Of a stretch of 64,000 bases of DNA, positions 45,882 to 54,277 are shown piece after piece. Position 1 is the stretch's first letter, and every line of letters starts with the position of its first letter. Source of the stretch: Acetobacterium woodii DSM 1030 (GTDB lineage Bacteria; Bacillota; Clostridia; Eubacteriales; Eubacteriaceae); assembly GCF_000247605.1 (NCBI RefSeq), contig NC_016894.1:1-64000 (forward strand). The letters are read 5' to 3'. The position numbers were made by a program, and so were the translations under genes. The notes under the pieces are model-generated. The model ran no database searches, was not told where the DNA came from, and worked only from the letters and a program-made list of their open reading frames with translations.

Positions 45882-47477
45882 ATGCAGTTAAAAAAGGGTT
45901 TTGCGGTGGTGGTTGCCGCGGTATTGTGTACAGGTATCTTGGCCGGTTGCAGTGGGGCATCGGCAAAAACAGATGTCTCCACCAAGGAAGAATTAAATTA
46001 TGCGTGTACGAAAGATATTCGGGATATTAACCCCCATTTGTATTCCGGTGAGATGTCGGCTCAAAATATGGTTTTTGAAGGGTTGACAAAAAATGAAGGT
46101 GGCGAAGTCAAACCGGCGTTGGCAGAAAACTGGGAAATTTCGGCGGATGGGCTGGAATACATCTTTCATTTGCGAAAAGGAGTCACTTTTACCGATGGCG
46201 CATCTTTTGATGCGGAAGCCGTCAAGCTTAATATGGATGCGATTGTCGGAAATCGGGAGCGTCATGCCTGGTTAGATATGGTCAATGAAATCAAAGAAAA
46301 TGTGGTGGTTGATGAACATACTTTTAAACTGGTGTTAAAACATCCCTATTATCCAACCCTGGTTGAGTTGGGTTTAACCCGTCCGTTTCGCTTTATTTCA
46401 CCTAATTGTTTTGTTAACGGCACGACCAAAGAAGCGGTTAATGGTTATGTTGGCACCGGGCCTTGGGTTTTATCGGAGCATGTTGACAATCAATACGCCA
46501 CCTTCACCCAAAACGAAAATTACTGGGGTGACAAAACTAAGATTAAAACCATCAATTGGAAAGTGATGCCAGATCCCCAGACGATTTTATTAGCTCTTCA
46601 AAACGGTGAAGTGGATCTGCTTTTTGGGGCTGATGGTGATCAAGTTGATTTGGATTCTTATAAAAAGTTGGAAGCCGAAGGCGCCTACAAAACTTATAGC
46701 AGTGAACCAGTCGCTTCCCGAGCGATTCTCATTAACAGTAAATCATCGATCACCAAGGATATTAAAGTCCGGGAAGCAATTGAATATGCCGTTAATAAGA
46801 CCAATATCATTGAGGGGATTTTAAATGGATCGGAAGATCAGGCGGATACATTGTTATCAAAAGGGGTGCCATATTGCAATATTGATCTAAAAACCATTAG
46901 CTATAATCAAGAAAAGGCCGAACAACTCCTGGAAGAAGCCGGTTGGAAGCCAGGGACAGATGGAATTCGGGAAAAGGATGGACAGAAATGTGAAATTACG
47001 CTTTCCTATAATTCTAAAAATGCTCAGGAAGGCACCATCGCTGCCTCAATTCAGGCCGATCTGGCAGCGATTGGGATCAAGATGAATATTCTGGGGGAAG
47101 AAAAACAAGCGTTTCTGGATCGCCAGAAAACAGGTGATTTTGATCTACAGTATTCGTTGTCCTGGGGTACCCCTTATGACCCGCAATCCTATGTTTCTTC
47201 GTGGCGAATTCCCGCCCATGGCGATTATCAGGCGCAGGCCGGACTGGAAAAGAAACAATGGTTGGATGAAACCATTACCAAAATTATGATTGAAGCAGAT
47301 GACAACAAGCGGGCAGAAATGTATAAAGAGGTGCTGACTTATATTAATGACCAGTATGTATATATCCCCATTTCTTATTCAAAAACAAAAGCGGTGGCCA
47401 TCGATGGTTTGAATGGCGTAACGTTTAATGATTCGCAATATGAGATACCATTTGAAAAAATGTATTTTTCCAATTAA
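45882..47477 (+). CDS. nikA: nickel (or cobalt) ABC transporter substrate-binding lipoprotein NikA
   Basis: This 531-residue family 5 binding protein closely matches E. coli NikA along its length. The blocks INPHLYSGEMSAQNMVFE, NRERHAWLDM, TRPFRFISPNCF, SWGTPYDPQSYVSSWRIPAHGDYQAQAGL and EIPFEKM correspond to NikA segments that carry its metal-site Trp, Arg, Tyr and His residues. A lipobox LAGC is near residue 23. GAGGAG precedes ATG 45882. The cobalamin riboswitch in front means cobalt is as likely as nickel in vivo. Confidence 0.92.
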   Translation: MQLKKGFAVVVAAVLCTGILAGCSGASAKTDVSTKEELNYACTKDIRDINPHLYSGEMSAQNMVFEGLTKNEGGEVKPALAENWEISADGLEYIFHLRKGVTFTDGASFDAEAVKLNMDAIVGNRERHAWLDMVNEIKENVVVDEHTFKLVLKHPYYPTLVELGLTRPFRFISPNCFVNGTTKEAVNGYVGTGPWVLSEHVDNQYATFTQNENYWGDKTKIKTINWKVMPDPQTILLALQNGEVDLLFGADGDQVDLDSYKKLEAEGAYKTYSSEPVASRAILINSKSSITKDIKVREAIEYAVNKTNIIEGILNGSEDQADTLLSKGVPYCNIDLKTISYNQEKAEQLLEEAGWKPGTDGIREKDGQKCEITLSYNSKNAQEGTIAASIQADLAAIGIKMNILGEEKQAFLDRQKTGDFDLQYSLSWGTPYDPQSYVSSWRIPAHGDYQAQAGLEKKQWLDETITKIMIEADDNKRAEMYKEVLTYINDQYVYIPISYSKTKAVAIDGLNGVTFNDSQYEIPFEKMYFSN

Positions 47478-47513
47478 TCAGGGGATGATACACAAGAAAA
47501 AGGGAGTAAGACC

Positions 47514-48443
47514 ATGAAACATTACCTTGTCAAAAGGCTCCTATGGATGATTCCGATTTTAATCGGAATCACCTTTTTTGCCTTCGTTTTAATTAATTTA
47601 AGTCCCAGTGATCCGGCGGAGGTGGCCATTCGGGTTAATGAAATCACCCCGACCGCCGAAAATATTGTACAGATGCGGGAACAGTTGGGGTTAGACGATC
47701 CTTTTATGACCCGCTATCTGAGCTGGTTGAGCAATGCCCTGCAGGGTGATTTCGGCAACAGCTATGCCAATAATAAACCAGTTGGGGAAGAAATTGCCAA
47801 GGCTCTGCCGCCGACGCTTTATCTGGCTGGCGTTTCGTTGTTAATTATCGTAATTGTATCGGTGGCAGCCGGGGTTTTATGCGCCATCAGAGAAGACAGC
47901 CTGACTGACAAAATGGTCCGCGGCATTGTTTTTATTGGAACTGCGATTCCCGGTTTTTGGGCGGGCATTCTGCTGATGTGGCTTTTTGCGGTAAAGCTTA
48001 AATGGCTGCCGACAAGCGGAATGACAAGCATGGCTTCGGTGATTTTACCGGCGGTGACCTTGTCACTGGGATATATTGCGACCTATGTTCGGCTGATCAG
48101 GAACAATATGATTCAGAATAAGCGAGAGAATTATGCCCTCTATGGACGGGTCCGCGGTTTGAAAGAACAGACGATTATGAAACATGTTTTTAAAAATTCA
48201 CTGCAAACTTCATTAACCGCCTTGGGTATGTCAATTCCCAAGCTGATTGCCGGAACCGTGGTGATTGAAAACATTTTTGCCTGGCCGGGAATTGGTCGGC
48301 TTTGTGTGACGGCTATCTTTAACCGGGATTTCCCGATGATTCAGGCTTATGTGCTGATCATGGCGGTGCTTTTTGTATTTTGCAATTTATTGGTTGATTT
48401 GGGATCGGTTTGGATCGATCCCCGGAGAAGAAGGGAGGCTTGA
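47514..48443 (+). CDS. nikB: nickel/cobalt ABC permease NikB
   Basis: This 309-residue permease has the NikB-type N-terminus LLWMIPILIGITFFAFVLINLSPSDPAEVAIRVNEITPT and the EAA loop ENYALYGRVRGLKEQTIMKHVFKN. It lies 36 nt after nikA with AAGGGAG upstream. It pairs with NikC to form the channel. Confidence 0.93.
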   Translation: MKHYLVKRLLWMIPILIGITFFAFVLINLSPSDPAEVAIRVNEITPTAENIVQMREQLGLDDPFMTRYLSWLSNALQGDFGNSYANNKPVGEEIAKALPPTLYLAGVSLLIIVIVSVAAGVLCAIREDSLTDKMVRGIVFIGTAIPGFWAGILLMWLFAVKLKWLPTSGMTSMASVILPAVTLSLGYIATYVRLIRNNMIQNKRENYALYGRVRGLKEQTIMKHVFKNSLQTSLTALGMSIPKLIAGTVVIENIFAWPGIGRLCVTAIFNRDFPMIQAYVLIMAVLFVFCNLLVDLGSVWIDPRRRREA

Positions 48444-48444
48444 G

Positions 48445-49341
48445 ATGGTTGGATTTTGGAAGCGGTTTCGAAATGATAATCTGGCTATGGGGGTCAGTTT
48501 TTTTCTCATCATGGTGATTGTTCTGGCTATTCTGGCACCCTTAGTAGCCCCTTATGACCCTACGGCCCAGAACATCGTTGATAAGTTTCAGGGACCGTCG
48601 CTGGCACATTGGTTGGGGACTGATCAATTAGGTCGGGATGTCCTTTCCCGAATTTTATATGGAGGGCGGGTGACGATCCTTGTTTCTGTGATGACGATGG
48701 TGGTGACCATTATCATTGGCACCATACTGGGGGTGATGGCCGGATATTTCAGGGGAATGGTTGATGATGTGATTATGCGGCTTTGCGATATTATGTTGTC
48801 GTTTCCCAGTGAGGTGTTGATCCTGGCGATTGTCGGGATTATGGGAACCGGAATAATCAATATTGTGCTGGCCACGGTGATTGCCAAATGGGCCTGGTAT
48901 GTGCGAATGATTCGCTCGATTGTGATTCAGTTTATGGATAGTAACTACATTCGCTTTGCCAAGGTTGCTGGTTGCTCAACCGGGCATATCATTAGAAAAC
49001 ACCTGTTGGTTGGGGCGATTGGGGAGATTGCGGTACTGGCGACACTCGATACGGCGTCGATTATTCTAAATATTTCGGCACTTTCTTTTCTGGGGCTGGG
49101 GGTCCAGCCACCCACGGCTGAATGGGGAATGATGCTCAATGAAGCAAAAAATGTCATGACCACCAATCCCGGTCAGATGTTGGCCCCGGGGATAGCTATT
49201 TTTATGGTCGTGGCAGCGTTTAATTTTCTCGGCGACAGCATTCAGGAAGCACTTAATCCCAAAATCAATAAGGGCTTAAAGATAAAGCGATATTCTTTAT
49301 TAGATGCCATGCTGGGCCGAAAAAAGGTGGTGACTCAATGA
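48445..49341 (+). CDS. nikC: nickel/cobalt ABC permease NikC
   Basis: This 298-residue NikC permease has HWLGTDQLGRDVLSRILYGGRVTI and the EAA loop SNYIRFAKVAGCSTGHIIRKHLLVG. ATG 48445 is chosen: AAGGGAGG (48431-48438) precedes it and it starts just after the nikB stop. The longer frame from 48373 lies inside nikB. Its stop overlaps nikD (ATGA). Confidence 0.93.
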   Translation: MVGFWKRFRNDNLAMGVSFFLIMVIVLAILAPLVAPYDPTAQNIVDKFQGPSLAHWLGTDQLGRDVLSRILYGGRVTILVSVMTMVVTIIIGTILGVMAGYFRGMVDDVIMRLCDIMLSFPSEVLILAIVGIMGTGIINIVLATVIAKWAWYVRMIRSIVIQFMDSNYIRFAKVAGCSTGHIIRKHLLVGAIGEIAVLATLDTASIILNISALSFLGLGVQPPTAEWGMMLNEAKNVMTTNPGQMLAPGIAIFMVVAAFNFLGDSIQEALNPKINKGLKIKRYSLLDAMLGRKKVVTQ

Positions 49342-50171
49342 GGAGCCTATTGGAAGTTAAAAATCTCCGCGTTACCGATGAACGGGACCGCGATGAAATT
49401 ATCCATGATGTCAGTTTTGCAATAACCGAAAATAGCTGTTTGGGAATTGTTGGAGAAAGCGGCAGTGGTAAATCAATGATTACAAAAGCGTTGCTTGGTT
49501 TAACCAGTCCGTGGCTCAAAAGTCGGGGATCGGCTGTTTTTAATACGCAGGGAAAAGCACTTGAACTGCTAAATCAAGAGGAAAAGATCCTGCGCGACAT
49601 TCGCGGAAAACATATTTGTATGATTTTGCAAGATGCCATGTCGGCGTTTGATCCATTGGGAAAAATTGGGGATCAGATGGCTGAAACATTTGTAGAAAAT
49701 AAAAATTTATCAAAAAAGCAGAGCTTGAAACTGGTAATTGAGGCACTTGAAATTATGAATATCCGGGAGCCGGAGCAAGTGATTAAAAAATATCCCCACC
49801 AGCTTTCGGGCGGGATGCTGCAACGCTGTATGATTGCGACAGCGTTAGCGATGGAACCGGATCTTATCATTGCTGATGAGCCTACTACGGCGTTGGACTC
49901 GATTAATCAGAGTCAGGTAGTGGCGGAATTTAAAATGATCCGAAAAGAAATGGGAACTGCTTTGATTTTTATTTCCCATGATCTGGGGGTGGTTAAACAT
50001 TTATCGGACCGATTGCTGGTGATGAAAGATGGCTGTGCGGTAGAATATGGCGATGCCGAGACGATTTTTAAAACGCCGCAACATGCTTATACCAAGTATT
50101 TGATTGATACCCGAATGGAACTGACCGAGTCGTTTCGAAAGGCTATGAGAAAAGGAGACCATGATGGTTAA
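49338..50171 (+). CDS. nikD: nickel/cobalt ABC ATPase NikD
   Basis: This 277-residue ATPase has Walker A GESGSGKSM, Q-loop ILQDAMSAFDPLGKIGDQM, signature LSGGMLQRCMIATAL, Walker B LIIADEPTTALDS and switch ISHDLGVV. The Q-loop ILQDAMSAFDP is typical of NikD. The start overlaps the nikC stop, and the last 11 nt overlap nikE. Confidence 0.93.
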   Translation: MRSLLEVKNLRVTDERDRDEIIHDVSFAITENSCLGIVGESGSGKSMITKALLGLTSPWLKSRGSAVFNTQGKALELLNQEEKILRDIRGKHICMILQDAMSAFDPLGKIGDQMAETFVENKNLSKKQSLKLVIEALEIMNIREPEQVIKKYPHQLSGGMLQRCMIATALAMEPDLIIADEPTTALDSINQSQVVAEFKMIRKEMGTALIFISHDLGVVKHLSDRLLVMKDGCAVEYGDAETIFKTPQHAYTKYLIDTRMELTESFRKAMRKGDHDG

Positions 50172-50928
50172 GTTACTTGAAATCAAGGATTTAGAAAAAA
50201 GTTATTTAAAGGTCGGCGTCAATTTTGGCGGCGCTCGGGTAAACATTTTAAACGGGGTGAACCTGACCATTGAAGCCGGATCGTGTGTCGGTTTGATTGG
50301 GGAAAGCGGCAGTGGAAAAAGCACCCTCACACGTTTGATCATGGGTCTGGAGAAACCGGATCGGGGCAGCATTTTATTTGAAGGGCTTCCGGCAAAACAA
50401 TGGATTAAAAACAACAAAGGCAAAATGTCGGTAGTATTTCAGGATTATACAGCTTCGGTCAATCCCCGCTATACAGTGGCCGAGGCGATTGCCGAACCTA
50501 TTTACGCCAGCGGCGTGATAACGGATTTAGATCGGCAGATTGAGCGGCTGTTGATGAAAGTGGGGATGGCGCACGAAATCAAACACCGTTATCCCCATGA
50601 ACTCAGTGGCGGTCAGTTACAGCGGGTCTGTATCGCCAGAGCGATTGCCACCAATCCGCGGTTTATTGTGCTGGATGAAGCGATTAGTTCTCTAGATGTT
50701 TCAGTACAATCCCAGATCCTCAAATTGCTCCATCAGTTGCGAGTTGAAATGAACATCACGTATCTGTTTGTCGCGCATGATTTGCAGGCGGTATCTCATC
50801 TGTGTAATAAGATACTTTTTTTGCATCAGGGTCAGATTGTCGAAGCGCTGTATAGTGGTGAACTGGCGAGTGCGAAAAACCAGTACGCCCGGGATTTGCT
50901 GGCATCAGTGATTCCCTTTGAGCGGTAG
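50161..50928 (+). CDS. nikE: nickel/cobalt ABC ATPase NikE
   Basis: This 255-residue ATPase has GESGSGKST, Q-loop VFQDYTASVNPRYTV, signature LSGGQLQRVCIARAI, Walker B FIVLDEAISSLDVS and switch VAHDLQAV. ATG 50161 and ATG 50164 are both possible after GGAGACC. It closes nikABCDE. An imperfect hairpin (TCAGGTTTAT / ATAACCTGA, about 50960-51016) follows; the stretch 50929-51137 holds nothing else I can name. Confidence 0.93.
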   Translation: MMVKLLEIKDLEKSYLKVGVNFGGARVNILNGVNLTIEAGSCVGLIGESGSGKSTLTRLIMGLEKPDRGSILFEGLPAKQWIKNNKGKMSVVFQDYTASVNPRYTVAEAIAEPIYASGVITDLDRQIERLLMKVGMAHEIKHRYPHELSGGQLQRVCIARAIATNPRFIVLDEAISSLDVSVQSQILKLLHQLRVEMNITYLFVAHDLQAVSHLCNKILFLHQGQIVEALYSGELASAKNQYARDLLASVIPFER

Positions 50929-51137
50929 AAGCTGTAAAGAGATAACATCCCGTTTGGTTTTCAGGTTTATTTGGGGGGAGATTTTATCTTTTCCAATTAT
51001 ATTGAGATAACCTGAAGCCATTTTTAGTAATGACGACGTCTGGCGTGGCATTAAACCGGGATGATATCCTCTAAGTATGATATCAAAAGGAAAAAAGAAA
51101 GTGTAAAATTTGGAGATCGAGAGTATTGGCTTTGAAC

Positions 51138-51167
51138 TTGACAAAACGTATCAAGTTATTGTAAAAT
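51138..51167 (+). promoter_or_regulatory. sigma-A promoter for the manganese riboswitch unit
   Basis: TTGACA (51138-51143), 18-bp spacer, TAAAAT (51162-51167). The start site would fall just before the riboswitch. Confidence 0.7.
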
Positions 51168-51176
51168 AATAGTGTT

Positions 51177-51258
51177 AAAAGGGAGTAGTTGTTATACAAA
51201 GTCAACATACTGGTGATTTGTCACCTGGCTTTGTAGCCGATTCTGGTAACGAGACTTT
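51177..51258 (+). promoter_or_regulatory. yybP-ykoY (manganese) riboswitch
   Basis: The family landmarks AAAGGGAGTAG at the 5-prime end and GCCGATTCTGGTAACGAGACTTT at the 3-prime end (two conserved internal loops) are both present, with a GGTGA...TCACC hairpin between. The 3-prime arm GAGACTTT also forms the start of the terminator stem at 51253, which suits the Mn2+-on mechanism known for this class. Confidence 0.92.
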
Positions 51259-51302
51259 TAGCGTAGTTCATTAATGGTGAATTACGCTAAGAGTCTTTTT
51301 AT
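51253..51302 (+). terminator. manganese riboswitch terminator
   Basis: An 18-nt arm at 51253-51270 (GACTTTTAGCGTAGTTCA) pairs with 51278-51295 (TGAATTACGCTAAGAGTC) with few mismatches, followed by seven T. It shares bases with the riboswitch closing stem. Confidence 0.9.
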
Positions 51303-51348
51303 TTTGGAAAAGGTGGCGCTGCTTAAATACGGGTGAAAGGATAAAAAA

Positions 51349-52083
51349 ATGTATTCCAGTTTTATTGCTTTTTTATTTGCGGCGGGAACGGTTGTATTGG
51401 CGGAGATGGGGGACAAAACGCAACTGTTGGCGATGGCTTTTGCGACCAAGTACAAAGCTTCCAAGGTGATGATGGGGGTGTTTATTGCCACCGTGTTTAA
51501 CCATGCGTTAGCGGTGGCGGTAGGAAACTACATTACCCGGTTTGACGGCGCCCAAATTTGGATTCAGGGGATTGCTTCGTTGTCGTTTATATTTTTTGGA
51601 TTATGGACAATTCGGGGTGATAAGTTGGATGGTGAGGAAAATCGCACGACAAAGTTTGGTCCCATTATTACGGTGGCGATTGCCTTTTTTATTGCCGAAA
51701 TGGGGGATAAAACCCAATTAGCTACGATTGCATTGGCGACAAAATTTCCCGGCAGTCCGCTTGGCGTTCTGATTGGAACAACTACCGGGATGTTGATTGC
51801 CGATGGAATTGGGATTATCATCGGCGTGGTTTTATGTCGAAAAATACCGGAACGGACAGTTAAGTTGGTCTCTGCCGGGGCTTTTATGATATTTGGATTT
51901 ATCGGAACTTACCAGGTTGCGGCGCTGCAGCTGCATTGGGAAATAGGAACGATCATTATAGCAATGATTGGCTTACTGATTGCTACTGGCGCAGCTTCTT
52001 ATTATTTGATTAAAAAAGAACAACAATCAGTACAAAGTGAAGAAGCACCATCTTGTCCAGTTAAAAAAGATCATCTAAAATAA
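51349..52083 (+). CDS. GDT1/TMEM165 (UPF0016) family manganese transporter
   Basis: This 244-residue protein of six to seven helices has two internal repeats, each with the cation motif E-x-GDK-T/S (LAEMGDKTQ at 18-25 and IAEMGDKTQ at 116-123). Bacterial members such as MneA export manganese and the family also handles calcium. The Mn2+ riboswitch directly upstream makes a manganese exporter the best call. It ends before a bidirectional terminator shared with the opposite-strand phosphatase gene. Confidence 0.92.
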   Translation: MYSSFIAFLFAAGTVVLAEMGDKTQLLAMAFATKYKASKVMMGVFIATVFNHALAVAVGNYITRFDGAQIWIQGIASLSFIFFGLWTIRGDKLDGEENRTTKFGPIITVAIAFFIAEMGDKTQLATIALATKFPGSPLGVLIGTTTGMLIADGIGIIIGVVLCRKIPERTVKLVSAGAFMIFGFIGTYQVAALQLHWEIGTIIIAMIGLLIATGAASYYLIKKEQQSVQSEEAPSCPVKKDHLK

Positions 52084-52086
52084 AAA

Positions 52087-52145
52087 AAGCTGGGTTGATT
52101 TCAAGATCAGAAAGATCCGTTTAGAAATCTGCCCAGCTTATTTTT
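52087..52145. terminator. bidirectional terminator between convergent genes
   Basis: AAGCTGGG (52087-52094) pairs with CCCAGCTT (52132-52139) with an inner GATTTC/GAAATC stem. An A run on the left and a T run on the right let it serve both strands. Confidence 0.85.
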
Positions 52146-52159
52146 GAGCGCGGGAATTT

Positions 52160-52969
52160 TTATTGTAAACCAAGTCCGGCGACAATCTCGTCAATTCCCG
52201 TTAGAATATAATTGGGACGATAGGGGAATTCATTAATTGTTTCCCGGGTGGACACACCGCTGAGGACTAAAAAAGTAGTTAAACCGGATTCGATCCCGGC
52301 AATGATATCGGTATCCATGCGGTCGCCGATAATAAGGGCATCGTCGCTGTGAACTCCAAGCAGTTTGATTCCGGTACGCATCATTAAGGGATTCGGCTTG
52401 CCGATGTAATAAGCCGCTTTGCCGGTGGCCAGTTCAATCGGAGCGACAAAGGCGCGGCAGGCTGGAACAATACCATCTTCGGTCGGACCCGTTAAATCGG
52501 GATTGGTGGCAATTAGTTTGGCACCTTTTTGAACAAGTTTCACAGCACGAAGAACGCTATCATAATTATAGGAGCGTGTTTCGCCAAAAACAACATAATC
52601 CGGATCGACGTCATTCATCGTAATTTGGACATCATAGAGGGCATTAACCAAACCCGGTTCACCGATAACATAAGCTGAACAGCCAGGCGATTGAGCTTTT
52701 AAAAATTTAGCTGTAGCCAGAGCGCTGGTATAGAAATGACTTTCGTCAATTTCTAAACCCAGCCGGGCGAGTTTTTCTTTTAATTCAATCGGGGATCGTT
52801 CACTGGAATTAGTTAAAAAGAGGAAGTTTTTATCCTCGTTGTAAAGCCAGGTAACAAATTCCTTTACCCCAGGTAATAAGCGATTGCCATGGTAAATGAC
52901 ACCATCCATATCACAGATAAAACCTTTTTTATTTTTAATTAGTTCTAATAACTCTTCATTCATTTTCAT
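52160..52969 (-). CDS. HAD-IIA family sugar/nucleotide phosphatase (NagD-like)
   Basis: This 269-residue HAD phosphatase has motif I DMDGVIYHG (from residue 20), motif II FLTNSS and motif IV GDRMDTDI. The C2-type cap between motifs II and III marks the NagD/PNPase subfamily, which acts on small phosphate esters. The start has AGGAGG directly upstream on the minus strand (52972-52977). It is convergent with the manganese transporter, and its own substrate is unknown. Confidence 0.9.
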   Translation of the reverse strand: MKMNEELLELIKNKKGFICDMDGVIYHGNRLLPGVKEFVTWLYNEDKNFLFLTNSSERSPIELKEKLARLGLEIDESHFYTSALATAKFLKAQSPGCSAYVIGEPGLVNALYDVQITMNDVDPDYVVFGETRSYNYDSVLRAVKLVQKGAKLIATNPDLTGPTEDGIVPACRAFVAPIELATGKAAYYIGKPNPLMMRTGIKLLGVHSDDALIIGDRMDTDIIAGIESGLTTFLVLSGVSTRETINEFPYRPNYILTGIDEIVAGLGLQ

Positions 52970-53203
52970 ACCTCCTTGTTATTTTCATATATTTACAGCA
53001 TTAACATACCCTATTAGAGCATAAATTATCTTAAAAAGAAAGACTTAGTAGTTAAAAAGCTGTAAATTAATGTAAAAAAATGAATTAAAAAAAATTGACA
53101 AGAAAACCGGCAAAAATTTTTCGGGTTAGTATAAGTATTTCCATTAAGAGCTATGATAAACTGAAAGCGTGATAGAAACTTTCAGGAAGGTAGAGGTACT
53201 CAA

Positions 53204-53488
53204 ATGGATACAATATTAAAAAATTATGATGATATGCGGATAATGCGGATGATTAAAAAACAGCTAATTAATTGTGAAGCAACCCTAGAAATTTTAAAAA
53301 AAGAATATGAGGAAAAAGATGATCAGCTTTTGGCCTTGGGAATTAAAAAAGAAATAACTGATCGTTTGGTTGAGGATGAGGAAGTCAATTTATTGGCGGT
53401 GCGGCTGGAAGAATTAAAAAATGAAATCATGGAGATTGAAGAAGATAAAAGCAAAATGGCAGCTTACAATGCTTATACTCGGCGATAA
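53204..53488 (+). CDS. small coiled-coil protein of unknown function
   Basis: This 94-residue, highly charged helical protein (LINCEATLEILKKEYEEKDDQ; RLEELKNEIMEIEEDKSKM) looks like one or two coiled-coils, with no signal peptide or membrane helix. AGGAAGG is 16-20 nt upstream, with a weaker GAGGT nearer. I do not recognise the family. It stands alone between the phosphatase and the thi genes. Confidence 0.6.
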   Translation: MDTILKNYDDMRIMRMIKKQLINCEATLEILKKEYEEKDDQLLALGIKKEITDRLVEDEEVNLLAVRLEELKNEIMEIEEDKSKMAAYNAYTRR

Positions 53489-53508
53489 GGGTAATAAAAA
53501 ATTGTAAC

Positions 53509-53537
53509 TTGACTTTAAAGGGCTAATGTAATAAAAT
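53509..53537 (+). promoter_or_regulatory. sigma-A promoter for the thi genes
   Basis: TTGACT (53509-53514), 17-bp spacer, TAAAAT (53532-53537), directly ahead of the small riboswitch-like hairpin. Confidence 0.75.
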
Positions 53538-53554
53538 CAGATTACTCAATTGAA

Positions 53555-53607
53555 GCACAAAATGGGGTACACCACCAAAAGGGTGTAATCGCATTTTGTG
53601 CTTTTTT
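53555..53607 (+). promoter_or_regulatory. probable HMP-PP riboswitch (thiS motif) with terminator
   Basis: A perfect 10-bp outer stem GCACAAAATG (53555-53564) / CATTTTGTGC (53592-53601) with a T run encloses an ACACC/GGTGT hairpin and conserved-looking GGGGTA and AATCG joints. The thiS motif is a very small Firmicute riboswitch class that sits ahead of thiS and overlaps its terminator, which fits this size, position and layout. Assignment is by architecture, not by a model search. Confidence 0.65.
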
Positions 53608-53645
53608 GCGTTTAAAAAGCTGTTGTTAGAAAGGAGTAATTAAAA

Positions 53646-53840
53646 ATGAAAGTCAATGGAAAAGTGATCACCATAACTCAAAAACAAAATTTAAAAAATT
53701 TTCTGGAAACACATAAATTTGATCTGGCCACCCTTGCGGTGGCACGTAATGGCACGATTGTCCCGAAACCAACGTATGAAACAGTGATGCTTTGCGACGA
53801 AGATACCTTGGAAGTTGTTCGTTTTGTTGGTGGTGGTTGA
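53646..53840 (+). CDS. thiS: sulfur carrier protein ThiS
   Basis: This 64-residue ubiquitin-like sulfur carrier for thiazole synthesis has the required Gly-Gly C-terminus (VRFVGGG, one extra Gly) and the typical VARNGTIVPKP turn. AAAGGAG stands upstream. thiG follows after 437 bp that hold two MITE copies. No thiF adenylyltransferase gene is in this cluster. Confidence 0.9.
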   Translation: MKVNGKVITITQKQNLKNFLETHKFDLATLAVARNGTIVPKPTYETVMLCDEDTLEVVRFVGGG

Positions 53841-53901
53841 AACACTAAGCAGACGGTTAAGATGTGCGCCGGTAATGCTTAATGGACAAAGCTTAGAAAA
53901 A

Positions 53902-54072
53902 TAGGTAATTGCGAAAATGCCGTGAGCTTTGGGCCCAGTTTTGCACGAAACAATTTCTACACTGTACGGCGGACAGTTCGATGAACTGTTCGCCTACACG
54001 TTACGAAATCGTTTGTGAAAACTGCACCCAAAGCAACCGTAGTTTGATGCTTTTTAATTTCGTCATTACCTA
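53902..54072 (+). mobile_element. 171-bp fold-back MITE, copy 5
   Basis: Full-length copy with ends TAGGTAATTGCGAAA and TTTCGTCATTACCTA. No convincing flanking repeat is left (GCTTAGAAAAA versus TTTAAAAGAAT), possibly because copy 6 inserted 10 bp downstream. It lies between thiS and thiG. Confidence 0.88.
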
Positions 54073-54082
54073 TTTAAAAGAA

Positions 54083-54252
54083 TAGGTAATGGCAAAAATG
54101 CCATGAGCTTTGGGCCCAGTTTCGCACAAAACAATTTTTACACTGTATGGCAGACAGTTTGATGAACTGTCCGCCGACACGTTACGAAATCGTCTGTGAA
54201 AACTGTACCAAAGCAACTGTTATTCGATGTTTTTTAATTTTGCAATTACCTA
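54083..54252 (+). mobile_element. 170-bp fold-back MITE, copy 6
   Basis: A more diverged copy in tandem with copy 5 (TAGGTAATGGCAAAA...TTTTGCAATTACCTA). Flanks ATTTAAAAGAA (54072-54082) and ATTTAAATAAA (54253-54263) agree at 9 of 11 positions. It ends 25 bp before thiG. Confidence 0.85.
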
Positions 54253-54277
54253 ATTTAAATAAAAATAAGGAGAGCAG

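Noticed and set aside
53841-54277. A CRISPR-like array in the thiS-thiG gap
   Set aside because: There are only two long repeats (about 171 bp), no short spacers and no cas genes; they are MITE copies.
54253-54277. TPP riboswitch ahead of thiG
   Set aside because: No THI-box sequences (CTGAGA...ACCTGA) are present; the gap holds MITEs only.
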